From Candidatus Omnitrophica bacterium 4484_213 (GTDB lineage Bacteria; Omnitrophota; 4484-213), in assembly GCA_002085025.1 (NCBI GenBank), contig MZGK01000001.1, positions 1 to 38,477 of the forward strand: a stretch of 38,477 nucleotides of DNA, given 5' to 3'. Each line of letters starts with the position of its first letter. The first letter of the stretch is position 1. Both the position numbers and the translations under genes were made by a program. Below the pieces are notes generated by a model. The model was given only the letters and a program-made list of their open reading frames with translations. It was not told the origin of the DNA and made no database searches. Below are positions 18,030-26,861 of the stretch, in pieces.

Positions 18030-18066
18030 CTTAATTCAACTTTGGCTAAGCCAAAGTTGAGAAACA

Positions 18067-18179
18067 CCAAATCCCAAGCACCAAATTACAATACCAAAAC
18101 AACTCCTTAAAAGCATTCTTTTGTCATTCTTTGTTTGGGTCATTGGGATTTCGGTCATTGTGATTTGTTTGGGATTTGG
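18067..18179. repeat. Long imperfect hairpin repeat (CCAAATCCCAA ... TTGGGATTTGG)
   Basis: 18067-18095 ccaaatcccaagcaccaaattacaatacc versus the reverse complement of 18153-18179, ccaaatcccaaacaaatcacaatgacc. Confidence 0.85.
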
Positions 18180-18220
18180 ATATTGGAATTTCTCATTCAG
18201 CACTGTAAGTGCTGGATGAC

Positions 18221-18760
18221 TTATACCCCTGCTTTCTCCTCGCTTACCCATTTATCAATTCTCTCTTTCTCAAATACCCATTCGCCATTCTTCCTTACTG
18301 CCGGAATCTTTTTGTTCACCGCCCATTTTTCGACTACATTCAGGTCTAACTCTAAATATTCAGCCAACTCCTTTAAACTCATTAGTTTCTCATTTTTAAA
18401 AGTTTCCTTTTCTGGAAAATCAAACAACATCTGACATCTGCCCTGGAGAATTCCACCCTCATCAATAGAGACAACAGGCGTCTGCACATCGCCGTTTACC
18501 TGTCCCGAGGATAAAATTTTAAGCTTCTTACTTGCCTTCACATTGCCGGTGAGCTTTCCGGCAACACTAATCTCTTCTCCGTTAATCCCGGCATTGACTA
18601 CTGCCTTTTCGCCAATAACCAATCTTCCTTTGGTAGTTAGATTCCCTTTAAACTCTCCATTGATACGCAAGTTCACAGGGTCATTGAAAGAAAGATTACC
18701 CTCCATATTGGCAGTGATGTCCAAAAATCTTTCCTCTTCTTCTTTCTCTCTCTTTCTCAT
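18221..18760 (-). CDS. Bactofilin (polymer-forming cytoskeletal protein) fused to an excisionase/MerR-type HTH domain
   Basis: Bactofilin beta-helix repeats NLRINGEFKGNLTTKGRLVIGEKAVVNAGINGEEISVAGKLTGNVKASKKLKILSSGQVNGDVQTPVVSIDEGGILQG, then MSLKELAEYLELDLNVVEKWAVNKKIPAVRKNGEWVFEKERIDKWV. Confidence 0.87.
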   Translation of the reverse strand: MRKREKEEEERFLDITANMEGNLSFNDPVNLRINGEFKGNLTTKGRLVIGEKAVVNAGINGEEISVAGKLTGNVKASKKLKILSSGQVNGDVQTPVVSIDEGGILQGRCQMLFDFPEKETFKNEKLMSLKELAEYLELDLNVVEKWAVNKKIPAVRKNGEWVFEKERIDKWVSEEKAGV

Positions 18761-18849
18761 TTTTAATAAGCACGCAACTTACGGAACGCAGTGTCCGCCA
18801 GAGGCGGATCACCCTTCGGCTGAAATATAAATTGCTGTGCACAGTAAGG

Positions 18850-18928
18850 CCCAGCACTAATTTTCTGCTGTGCCTTAAACCATCTGGTTTAGGGCTGCGG
18901 TTAAGCATCTTGAAAAATTAGTGCTGGG
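18850..18928. repeat. CCCAGCACTAATTTT ... AAAATTAGTGCTGGG inverted repeat
   Basis: 18850-18866 cccagcactaattttct (identical to 329-345 in 16S) and 18914-18928 aaaattagtgctggg. Confidence 0.9.
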
Positions 18929-19031
18929 TAAATTCAGCTCTGCCTGCCGCAGGCAGGGATTTTCCATCGAATTTTAACTTGTGCCCGCTGGGCCAAAGGT
19001 TATCGCGGTAATCGGCTCTTAATCGCTGCAA

Positions 19032-20945
19032 TCAAACATCCTTCTTTTTAGAGGATGTTTCCTCATCCACTACCTCGGCATCAACAACATTTTCCTTCTT
19101 CCCGGATTTATCTTCGCTTTGCTGAGTAGTAGATTGCTGAGAAGCTTTCTTATACAACTCCTCAGCTAACTTGTGCGAAGCCTGAGTAAGCTCTTCAGTG
19201 GTTTTATTTATCTTATCTATATCATCGCTTTTGAGAGCCTCCCTTGCCTTTTTTATTGCCGTTTCTATCTTTTCCTTATCGGCCGGAGAAACCTTATCCC
19301 CTGCTTCCTTAAGGGACTTTTCACTTGTATAAATCAAACTATCCAGGCGATTTCTTGCCTCAATTAAGCCTTTTTTCTTCTCATCCTCCGCAGCGTGGGC
19401 CTCGGCTTCCTTCTTCATTCTCTCTATCTCTTCTTTAGATAACCCGCTGGAGGATTCGATGCGAATCTTTTGCTCCTTGCCGGTACCCAAATCCTTTGCC
19501 GAAACATGCATAATCCCATTGGCATCGATATCAAAACTCACCTCAATCTGGGGAATCCCGCGGGGAGCGGGGGGAATACCAATCAGGTCAAATCTACCCA
19601 GGGTGCGATTATCAGCGGCCATCGGGCGCTCCCCCTGCAAGACATGGATAGAAACAGCGGTCTGGTTATCAGCGGCGGTAGAGAATATCTGGGTTTTCTT
19701 GGTGGGGATGGTGGTATTTTTTTCTATTAATTTAGTAAACACTCCACCTAGGGTCTCTATGCCTAAAGAGAGAGGTGTAACATCAAGCAAAAGTACATCC
19801 TTAACCCCGGCGTCTCCGGCAAGAACTCCGCCCTGAATAGCCGCCCCTACGGCTACTACCTCATCGGGATTCACTCCCTTATGCGGCTCTTTATGGAAGA
19901 GCCTTTTGGCTACCTCCTGAACCGCCGGCATTCTGGTCTGTCCGCCTACTAAGATTACCTCATTAATATCATCAGCAGAAAGTTTGGCATCGGCTAATGC
20001 CTGCTTGCACGGTTCCACTGTTCTTTCAATCAAATCGCTGACTAACTGCTCTAATTTTGCCCGCGTTAATGTAAGCGTTAGATGCTTAGGCCCGCTGCTA
20101 TCGGCAGTAATAAAGGGAAGGTTGATATCGGTCTGCATTGTAGTAGAGAGTTCGCATTTTGCTTTCTCAGCCGCTTCTTTCAAGCGCTGCAAAGCCATTT
20201 TATCTTCGCGTAAATCTATCCCCTCCTGCTTTTTAAATTCCTCAGCCAACCAATCGATAACCATCTGGTCGAAGTTATCACCACCTAAATGGGTATCCCC
20301 ATTTGTTGCCTTTACCTCAAAAACACCCTCGCCAATCTCTAAAATAGAAATATCAAACGTTCCGCCGCCTAAATCAAATACGGCAATCTTCTCGTTCTTC
20401 TTTTTATCCAAACCATAGGCCAAAGAAGCCGCCGTAGGTTCGTTGATAATTCGCAAAACCTCAAGCCCTGCAATCTCGCCAGCGTCCTTGGTGGCTTGAC
20501 GTTGACTATCATTAAAATATGCCGGCACTGTAATTACTGCCTTGGTTACTTTGCTGCCTAAGTAACTCTCAGCGGTCTCTTTCATCTTCTGGAGGATAAA
20601 GGCGGAAATCTCGGGAGGGGTATATTCCTTATCCCTCGCCTTTACCTTTACATTCCCTTTATTGTCTTCAACAATCTTATAAGGAACTATCTTCTCCTCT
20701 TCGGCCACCTCCCTGTGTCTTCTGCCCATAAACCTTTTGATAGAAAAGACCGTATTTTCGGAGTTGGTAATTGCCTGCCTCTTGGCAATCTGGCCAACTA
20801 ATATCTCTCCTGTTTTAGGAAAAGCCACTACCGAAGGGGTTGTGCGTAAACCCTCGGCATTGGGAATTACCACTGGCTTTCCTCCCTCTAAAACCGCAAC
20901 ACAAGAATTTGTTGTCCCTAAATCAATACCGATTACCTTACTCAT
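19032..20945 (-). CDS. dnaK: Molecular chaperone DnaK (Hsp70)
   Basis: [93 protein letters not shown]. Start at 20945 preferred over 20975. Confidence 0.99.
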   Translation of the reverse strand: MSKVIGIDLGTTNSCVAVLEGGKPVVIPNAEGLRTTPSVVAFPKTGEILVGQIAKRQAITNSENTVFSIKRFMGRRHREVAEEEKIVPYKIVEDNKGNVKVKARDKEYTPPEISAFILQKMKETAESYLGSKVTKAVITVPAYFNDSQRQATKDAGEIAGLEVLRIINEPTAASLAYGLDKKKNEKIAVFDLGGGTFDISILEIGEGVFEVKATNGDTHLGGDNFDQMVIDWLAEEFKKQEGIDLREDKMALQRLKEAAEKAKCELSTTMQTDINLPFITADSSGPKHLTLTLTRAKLEQLVSDLIERTVEPCKQALADAKLSADDINEVILVGGQTRMPAVQEVAKRLFHKEPHKGVNPDEVVAVGAAIQGGVLAGDAGVKDVLLLDVTPLSLGIETLGGVFTKLIEKNTTIPTKKTQIFSTAADNQTAVSIHVLQGERPMAADNRTLGRFDLIGIPPAPRGIPQIEVSFDIDANGIMHVSAKDLGTGKEQKIRIESSSGLSKEEIERMKKEAEAHAAEDEKKKGLIEARNRLDSLIYTSEKSLKEAGDKVSPADKEKIETAIKKAREALKSDDIDKINKTTEELTQASHKLAEELYKKASQQSTTQQSEDKSGKKENVVDAEVVDEETSSKKKDV

Positions 20946-21089
20946 TTTTTGATTCCCTCCTTTCCTTTCTCGCAAAGCGAGCCCTGAACCGTTCTGGTGC
21001 AGGGCGAGAGCCGAAGCCCGGCGAAGCCTTAGCGTAGACGGGCTGAGGATAGTCCCGACGAAGTCGGGACGCTTTTATTTCCGAAGATT

Positions 21090-21116
21090 CTGTCCGAAGC
21101 GAAACTTCGGACAGTG
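21090..21116. repeat. Hairpin ctgtccgaagcgaaacttcggacag
   Basis: Perfect palindrome; same 23-nt core on the opposite strand at about 26228-26251. Confidence 0.9.
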
Positions 21117-21120
21117 TTTT

Positions 21121-21957
21121 TCAATTATCACTCTGTAGACCATTTCGCCTGCATAAAATTTCTTCCACTTTCCTCAAATCCTCCTCTGTATCCACGCTTA
21201 TGGAATCATTCTCGGCAAGAACTGCTTTTATTTTGTAACCATTTTCTAAGATGCGCAATTGCTCTAACCTTTCGGCTTTTTCTAATTTAGAATAAGGAAG
21301 CTGATTGAATAAAAGCAGGAAATCCTTTCTGTAAGCATAAACGCCGATGTGTTTGTAGAAGCTCTCAGAAGTCCCCCGATGTCCAGCGGGGGCAACCATC
21401 CCCCGGATACCAACCCGACGTTCATCGGGGGCTACGGGGCTGGCTGGCGGATTACTTCCAAGGGGGTAAAAATAAGGAATCTCTGCCCGGGAAAAATAAA
21501 GGGCAAAATTATCTTTGTCAATAACTACTTTTACAATATTAGAGTCTTTTAATTCTTGTTTATCCTGAATAGGATAAATCAAGGTGGCTACTTCAACACT
21601 ATTATTATAGAAAGCAGACACCAAATTGTCAAGAGAAAGAGGACTGATTAGCGGCTCATCCCCCTGAATATTTACAATTATATCTGCGTCTAAAGAAGCG
21701 GCTACTTCTGCGGCTCGCTCAGTACCATTTTTATGCTCTTTAGAAGTCAAAACTGCTTTTCCACCAAAATTTTGAACTACATCTACTATTTTTTGCTCAT
21801 CAGCGGCGACAAGCAAGTCCTCTAAATAGCGAGATTCCTTTGCCTCCTCATAGACCCACTGAATCAGCGGTTTACCCAAAAGATTGGCGATTATTTTTTC
21901 AGGAAACCTTGTTGATTTTAACCGTGCCGGAATTATGCCAATGGCTTTCATACTCAA
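21121..21957 (-). CDS. kdsB: 3-deoxy-manno-octulosonate cytidylyltransferase
   Basis: GIIPARLKSTRFPEKIIANLLGKPLIQWV, VNIQGDEPLISP, FYKHIGVYAYRKDFLL; contains a repeat-derived insertion. Confidence 0.95.
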   Translation of the reverse strand: MSMKAIGIIPARLKSTRFPEKIIANLLGKPLIQWVYEEAKESRYLEDLLVAADEQKIVDVVQNFGGKAVLTSKEHKNGTERAAEVAASLDADIIVNIQGDEPLISPLSLDNLVSAFYNNSVEVATLIYPIQDKQELKDSNIVKVVIDKDNFALYFSRAEIPYFYPLGSNPPASPVAPDERRVGIRGMVAPAGHRGTSESFYKHIGVYAYRKDFLLLFNQLPYSKLEKAERLEQLRILENGYKIKAVLAENDSISVDTEEDLRKVEEILCRRNGLQSDN

Positions 21958-21974
21958 GCCTCAGGCTGCAGGCT

Positions 21975-23024
21975 TCAAGCTTCAGATTCTTTATTTTCTG
22001 ACTTGTAGCCTATTTTCTCTTTCAGTTCCTCCTGCGTCACTGCGGAAATTCCTACTTTGCCTACTACAATACCGGCAGCATAATTAGAGATATGTGCCGC
22101 CTCTTGCATTGTCGCTCCGGCGCAAAGAGCCAGAGAAAAAACTGCAATTACTGTATCGCCAGCTCCGGAGACATCAAAAACATCTTGAGCAACGGTAGGA
22201 ATACGGGCAATCTTCCCTTTCTCAAACAAACACATCCCCTTTTCTCCCAAAGTAATCAGTACTGCCTTGCATTTCAATCTTTGGAGAAGTTTTTTCCCAA
22301 TGTCTTCTAAATTATCCTTTCTTAAGCGAGGACACAAACTCTGGACTGCCTTTAGCGCCTCCTGATAATTAGGAGTAATCGCACTGACCCCCTCGTAATA
22401 GGAAAAATGCTCCTCTTTAGGGTCAACTGTAATCATTTTGTCATATAATCTGCTTAATTTGATTACCTCCTCCAAAAGAGCAGGGACAACCACTCCTTTA
22501 CCATAGTCCTCAATTAAAACCAGGTCTACCTCACGAATCTTTTTCTTAATATAGTCCAAAAATTGGCAAAAATCATTCTGGCTAAGAGGAGTAGTTTTTT
22601 CTTCGTCAACCCGCACAACCTGCTGATGGCGGGCAATTATCCGCGTCTTAAGGGTCGTTGGCCTTTCTTTATCAATCACTACTCCTCCGATCTCAATCTT
22701 CCTTTTTTTTAACTCCCTAAGTAAAATCTGACCATAACTGTCCTTGCCAACCACCCCACAGGGATAAACCTTTGCTCCCAGGGAATGGATATTGTTCACC
22801 ACATTCAGCGCCCCTCCGAGCATAAATGTCTTTTTCTCCACAAAAACCACCGGGATAGGGGCTTCTGGTGAGATGCGCGAGACATCTCCCCAAATAAACT
22901 GGTCAAGAATAAAATCACCGATTACTAAAATCTTCGCTTTCGGGAAATGCTCTACTAATGAGGTTAGTAGCGAAGCAGAAAATTTTGCTTTGTTGGGCTG
23001 AATTGTCAATTTTGCATTTTGCAT
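21975..23024 (-). CDS. rfaE1: D-glycero-beta-D-manno-heptose-7-phosphate kinase (PfkB family, RfaE domain I)
   Basis: ILVIGDFILDQFIWGDVSRISPEAPIPVVFVEKKTFMLGGALNVVNNIHSLGA, DVSGAGDTVIAVFSLAL. Confidence 0.93.
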   Translation of the reverse strand: MQNAKLTIQPNKAKFSASLLTSLVEHFPKAKILVIGDFILDQFIWGDVSRISPEAPIPVVFVEKKTFMLGGALNVVNNIHSLGAKVYPCGVVGKDSYGQILLRELKKRKIEIGGVVIDKERPTTLKTRIIARHQQVVRVDEEKTTPLSQNDFCQFLDYIKKKIREVDLVLIEDYGKGVVVPALLEEVIKLSRLYDKMITVDPKEEHFSYYEGVSAITPNYQEALKAVQSLCPRLRKDNLEDIGKKLLQRLKCKAVLITLGEKGMCLFEKGKIARIPTVAQDVFDVSGAGDTVIAVFSLALCAGATMQEAAHISNYAAGIVVGKVGISAVTQEELKEKIGYKSENKESEA

Positions 23025-23077
23025 TTTTTATCCTGTTAATAGCGGCTTCATCGCTCCCTCGAGGCAATGTCGGAGAT

Positions 23078-24131
23078 TTAACAGGGTGAATTTCTCAATA
23101 GTTCTCTTGCCGCCTCTAATACCTCTTCTGGTTTAACCGAATTCATAGAGGAACCATTTTTTATTACTCTGCTTTTCTTGCCCAAAGGCTTAAATCTCTG
23201 GACATCTGTAGGTCCAAAAATTCCAATAGTAGGAGTTCTTAATAAGCTTGCTATCTGCATCGGGGCGCTGTCGTTACCGATAAAAAGAGCGCATATCTTC
23301 AACAACACAGCCAGTTCTTTTAAATCTATCTCGCCATCTAATCGCAAAGGCTCCTCTGCAGTTAAAGAAATAACCTCATTAATAACTCCCTTTTCTTCCT
23401 CACCGCCGACTAAAATTACCTTTCCTTGCTCTGTCAACTTATCGACTAAACAGGCAAAGTTCTCTGGGCCCCATCTTTTTTTCTTGTCTCTTGCCCGGGG
23501 GCTAAAACAATCAGTTTGTCTTCTGGGTAAATCCCCTTGTCTGCGAGCAACTCATCTATTCTTCTCTCCTCAACAGAGCTAATTCCCAAGGGATTGCCAA
23601 AAGAAAAATTAGTAACCCCTGTTAGAAAAGGCGGGGCTTTAACCCCGTCCTTTCTTAATAAGCCCCGCACCAAGAATTGGTGCGGGGTAAACATCCTTTC
23701 CCCGCCCACGGAGGGGTAGGGCTTTCTAACGGGGTAAAATCTACGCCACTGAGTTTCAACTTACAGAGATGAAAATCCCTTTTGTGCCTGATTTGTTCAG
23801 GTACTCTAAACAACAAAGGAGTGTGGTACCTTGCCCCGATAAGCAGAGGAAAAAGGCTATGTCGGAGGTCAACTATCAAATCATATTTTTCCTTTCTCAA
23901 CTTTAAAACCAATTTAATCTTCTCCGACAAAATAATTCTCTTGTCGTAAATAATCGTTTGACGAAAATAAGGAATTTTCCTAAAGAGTCCTTGCGCCCGC
24001 GGGCCTACCAGAACATCCAATTGGGCAGAAGGGAATCTCTCTTTTAATACCAAAGCCACGGGAAGCGTTAAAACCGCATCTCCGATGTTGGTGAGAGTGG
24101 TTAAAAGAATTTTGCGAATGTTCTTTAACAT
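23078..24131 (-). pseudogene. Second GT9 heptosyltransferase, split into three ORFs by an inserted palindromic element and a separate 1-nt frameshift
   Basis: MLKNIRKILLTTLTNIGDAVLTLPVALVLKERFPSAQLDVLVG (23655-24131); VTNFSFGNPLGISSVEERRID...LIVLAPG (23446-23709); GKVILVGGEEE...LFIGNDSAPMQIASLLRTPTIGIFGPTDVQRFKPLG (23078-23437). Confidence 0.87.
23613..23736. mobile_element. About 124-bp MITE-like palindromic element inserted in the heptosyltransferase gene
   Basis: Ends taacccctgttagaaa (23613-23628) / tttctaacggggta (23723-23736); internal hairpins ggcggggctttaaccccgtc and gccccgcaccaagaattggtgcggggt. Confidence 0.7.
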
Positions 24132-24164
24132 TGTTTATCTTAAGGCTCGGGTTGTGTCGCTAAA

Positions 24165-24290
24165 AGGGTTAGTAAGGGCAATAAGGGATAGAAAGGGTTA
24201 GAATAAAAGAGAATGGAGAAAGCAGTAAGGTAAATTCTAGCCCCCTTTGCTAACCCCTGCTACCCCTTACTAACCCTCACTATCCCTAAA
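24165..24290. repeat. Decamer-period (AGGGNTAGNA) inverted-repeat element, copy 1
   Basis: agggttagta agggcaataa gggatagaaa gggttag ... ctaacccctg ctacccctta ctaaccctca ctatccct. Confidence 0.9.
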
Positions 24291-25940
24291 GACTGCCCCC
24301 TTTCCTGCCGAGCTCACCCTTTGGGCATAGCGATAAAGATAACCCTGTTTTATCTTTGCTGGGGGACGCTTCCATTTTCTTAAGCGCTCTTCTATTTCCT
24401 GCGGCGAAAGCTCCAGAGTCAACTTTTTATTGGGAATGTCAATCTCGATAATATCGCCATTCCGAACAATGGCAATCGGACCACCTTCAGCGGCCTCCGG
24501 AGAGATATGCCCAATAGAGGCTCCGCGTGTTCCTCCGGAGAACCTTCCATCAGTCAGCAAAGCAACATCTTTGTCTAATCCAATACCAGCAATAGCCGAT
24601 GTTGGCGAAAGCATCTCCTGCATTCCCGGACCACCTTTGGGTCCCTCATAGCGGATAACCACTACATCGCCTTTGTTAATCCTTCTATTTATGATTGCCT
24701 TCATTGCTTCCTCTTCGCTGTCAAAAACTCGGGCTTCCCCTCTATGCCTAAGCATTGTTTTATCCACTGCGGATTGCTTTACTACCGCTCCCTCAGGGGC
24801 TAAGTTCCCTCGCAAAATAGCAATCCCGCCTTCTCGGCTATAAGGATTGCTTATCGGACGGATGACTTCTCTATCCAATATTCTTTTGTTCTTTATATTC
24901 TCACCAACTCTTTTACCTGTTACTGTAATTAGATTCTTCCTCACCAATCCTTTTTTGCTCAATTCTGCCATTACTGCCGGAATTCCGCCGGCGCGGTCTA
25001 AATCCTCTAAGTGGTGTTTTCCAGCCGGGGAAAGGCGACAAAGATTAGGGGTCTTTTTACTCACCTTATTAAAGAGTTCCAAATCCAATTTAATCCCGGC
25101 TTCGTTGGCAATTGCTGGCAGATGCAAAACAGTATTGGTTGAACTACCCAGAGCCATCTCTACAGTTAGAGCATTCTCAAATGCGGGAAGTGTCCCAATA
25201 TCGCGCGGCTTTATATTTTCTGCCACGAGTTCCATTATCTTCATCCCGGCCATCTTTGCTAATCTCATCCTCTTAGCGCTGACCGCCGGAATAGTCCCAT
25301 TACCGGGCAGAGCCATCCCCAAGGCCTCGCTCAAGCAGTTCATTGAGTTAGCGGTGAACATCCCCGAGCAAGAACCCGCGCCAGGACAGCCTTCATCTTC
25401 TAACTCCTTTAATTCCTTTTTATTGATTTTGTTAGCCGCAAGTTTCCCCACTCCTTCAAATACAGAGATGAGGTCTATACTTTGGCCATGTAAAAAACCA
25501 GCAAGCATTGGTCCACCGCTGATTATTATTGCCGGGATATTTATTCGCAAGGCAGCCATCAGCATCCCGGGAACAATCTTATCGCAATTAGTTACTAAAA
25601 CCAAGCCGTCAAAGGGGCAGGCCTTTGCCACTGTCTCGATAGAATCGGCAATCAGCTCGCGCGAAGGCAGAGAGTATTTCATCCCCAAGTGATTCATTGC
25701 AATCCCGTCGCAGACACCGATAACTGGAAACTCCATCGGTGTACCCCCCGCCATACGCACTCCATCCTTTGCCGCCTGGGTAATCCTATCTAAATGGATA
25801 TGCCCGGGAATCAGTTCATTGGCTGAATTCACTACTCCGATAATCGGCCGGTTTAATTCCTCATCTGTATAACCCATTGCCTTAAACAAAGAGCGATGCG
25901 GTGCTCTTTTTATCCCCTTTTTCATCAAATCCGAACGCAT
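24270..25940 (-). CDS. ilvD: Dihydroxy-acid dehydratase
   Basis: [94 protein letters not shown]. Confidence 0.97.
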   Translation of the reverse strand: MRSDLMKKGIKRAPHRSLFKAMGYTDEELNRPIIGVVNSANELIPGHIHLDRITQAAKDGVRMAGGTPMEFPVIGVCDGIAMNHLGMKYSLPSRELIADSIETVAKACPFDGLVLVTNCDKIVPGMLMAALRINIPAIIISGGPMLAGFLHGQSIDLISVFEGVGKLAANKINKKELKELEDEGCPGAGSCSGMFTANSMNCLSEALGMALPGNGTIPAVSAKRMRLAKMAGMKIMELVAENIKPRDIGTLPAFENALTVEMALGSSTNTVLHLPAIANEAGIKLDLELFNKVSKKTPNLCRLSPAGKHHLEDLDRAGGIPAVMAELSKKGLVRKNLITVTGKRVGENIKNKRILDREVIRPISNPYSREGGIAILRGNLAPEGAVVKQSAVDKTMLRHRGEARVFDSEEEAMKAIINRRINKGDVVVIRYEGPKGGPGMQEMLSPTSAIAGIGLDKDVALLTDGRFSGGTRGASIGHISPEAAEGGPIAIVRNGDIIEIDIPNKKLTLELSPQEIEERLRKWKRPPAKIKQGYLYRYAQRVSSAGKGAVFRDSEG

Positions 25941-26387
25941 AATTGCCTCCTTACTTGCTTCGCAATACTTCGTTGCCTTACTCGCCAAATCCTTATAGGG
26001 GCAATTCCTTATAAGAACGATAGAGAAACTGTTCTTGATAATACCTGCTAGAGAAGTTGCCCCTAATTATACTTGCAGGCGAGAGCCAAAGCCCCGAAGT
26101 TTCGGGGCTGAAGATAAAAGCATAATTAGCAGAAATTCTTTAGCTTGCAACCTGTAACTTGTAATCTATTGTCAACTACACAACTTGGGCACCTTGCTTG
26201 CAAAAATTAATATTCTTTGTCCGAAGTGTCCGAAGTTTCGCTTCGGACAACTTCCGATATCTTCCGATATTTCACGCGTCTCTTGAACCAATTTATCGGC
26301 AAATTCCACAAGAGCGGTATCAGTATCAGAGAAATGCTTTATTTTCATAATTTATCATCCTTGGCAAGAACTCTTTATTCTGTTGCT

Positions 26388-26861
26388 CTATTGCTCTTTT
26401 TTAAACCACGCTTTTACTGTAGGGCGAGTAAAATAATAGATAAAACATATATAGATACAAATAGTAAGAAAAGTCGTTATCTTAAAAGAACCCATTATAA
26501 AATTTGATAGATATTTTGTTCCGTTCATTCTGATAAATTCAAAAATACCATATGCTTTTGGCAACAAAACCATTGTTAACCAAAATATATTTAAGATAAC
26601 AATCAATTTTCTTCCCCATTCTTTGGTTTTTAATACTGATATACCGGCTATTATCCCTGGAACATAAAAAATGAATGTTTGAAGAGCAGATCTATAAACT
26701 GTATTTCTATTCATAAAAGGAGTAAGGCGAAAGAAATCTTCTTGGGTAACACTTAAAGAAAGAATAACGCCAATAGAACACAATAAAAGGATAAGTCCAT
26801 CCATTACAATCTCAGACCAACCTAATATAGTTACGCCAACAGGTCTTTTATTCATCATCAT
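26388..26861 (-). CDS. Hypothetical membrane protein (about 4 TM)
   Basis: Multiple hydrophobic segments (DGLILLLCSIGVILSL, LQTFIFYVPGIIAGISVL, LIVILNIFWLTMVLL, ITTFLTICIYICFIYYF). Confidence 0.7.
   Translation of the reverse strand: MMMNKRPVGVTILGWSEIVMDGLILLLCSIGVILSLSVTQEDFFRLTPFMNRNTVYRSALQTFIFYVPGIIAGISVLKTKEWGRKLIVILNIFWLTMVLLPKAYGIFEFIRMNGTKYLSNFIMGSFKITTFLTICIYICFIYYFTRPTVKAWFKKEQ

Noticed and set aside
18036-18251. Minus-strand ORF FQYPNPKQITMTEIPMTQTKNDK... (71 aa)
   Set aside because: It is a translation of the CCAAATCCCAA hairpin repeat, with no protein-like conservation signal.
24847-25692. Long plus-strand ORF (281 aa) antisense to ilvD, and the many other plus-strand ORFs such as 19459-19836 and 28420-28800
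   Set aside because: All are antisense shadows of strongly conserved minus-strand CDSs; no independent SD or domain signature.
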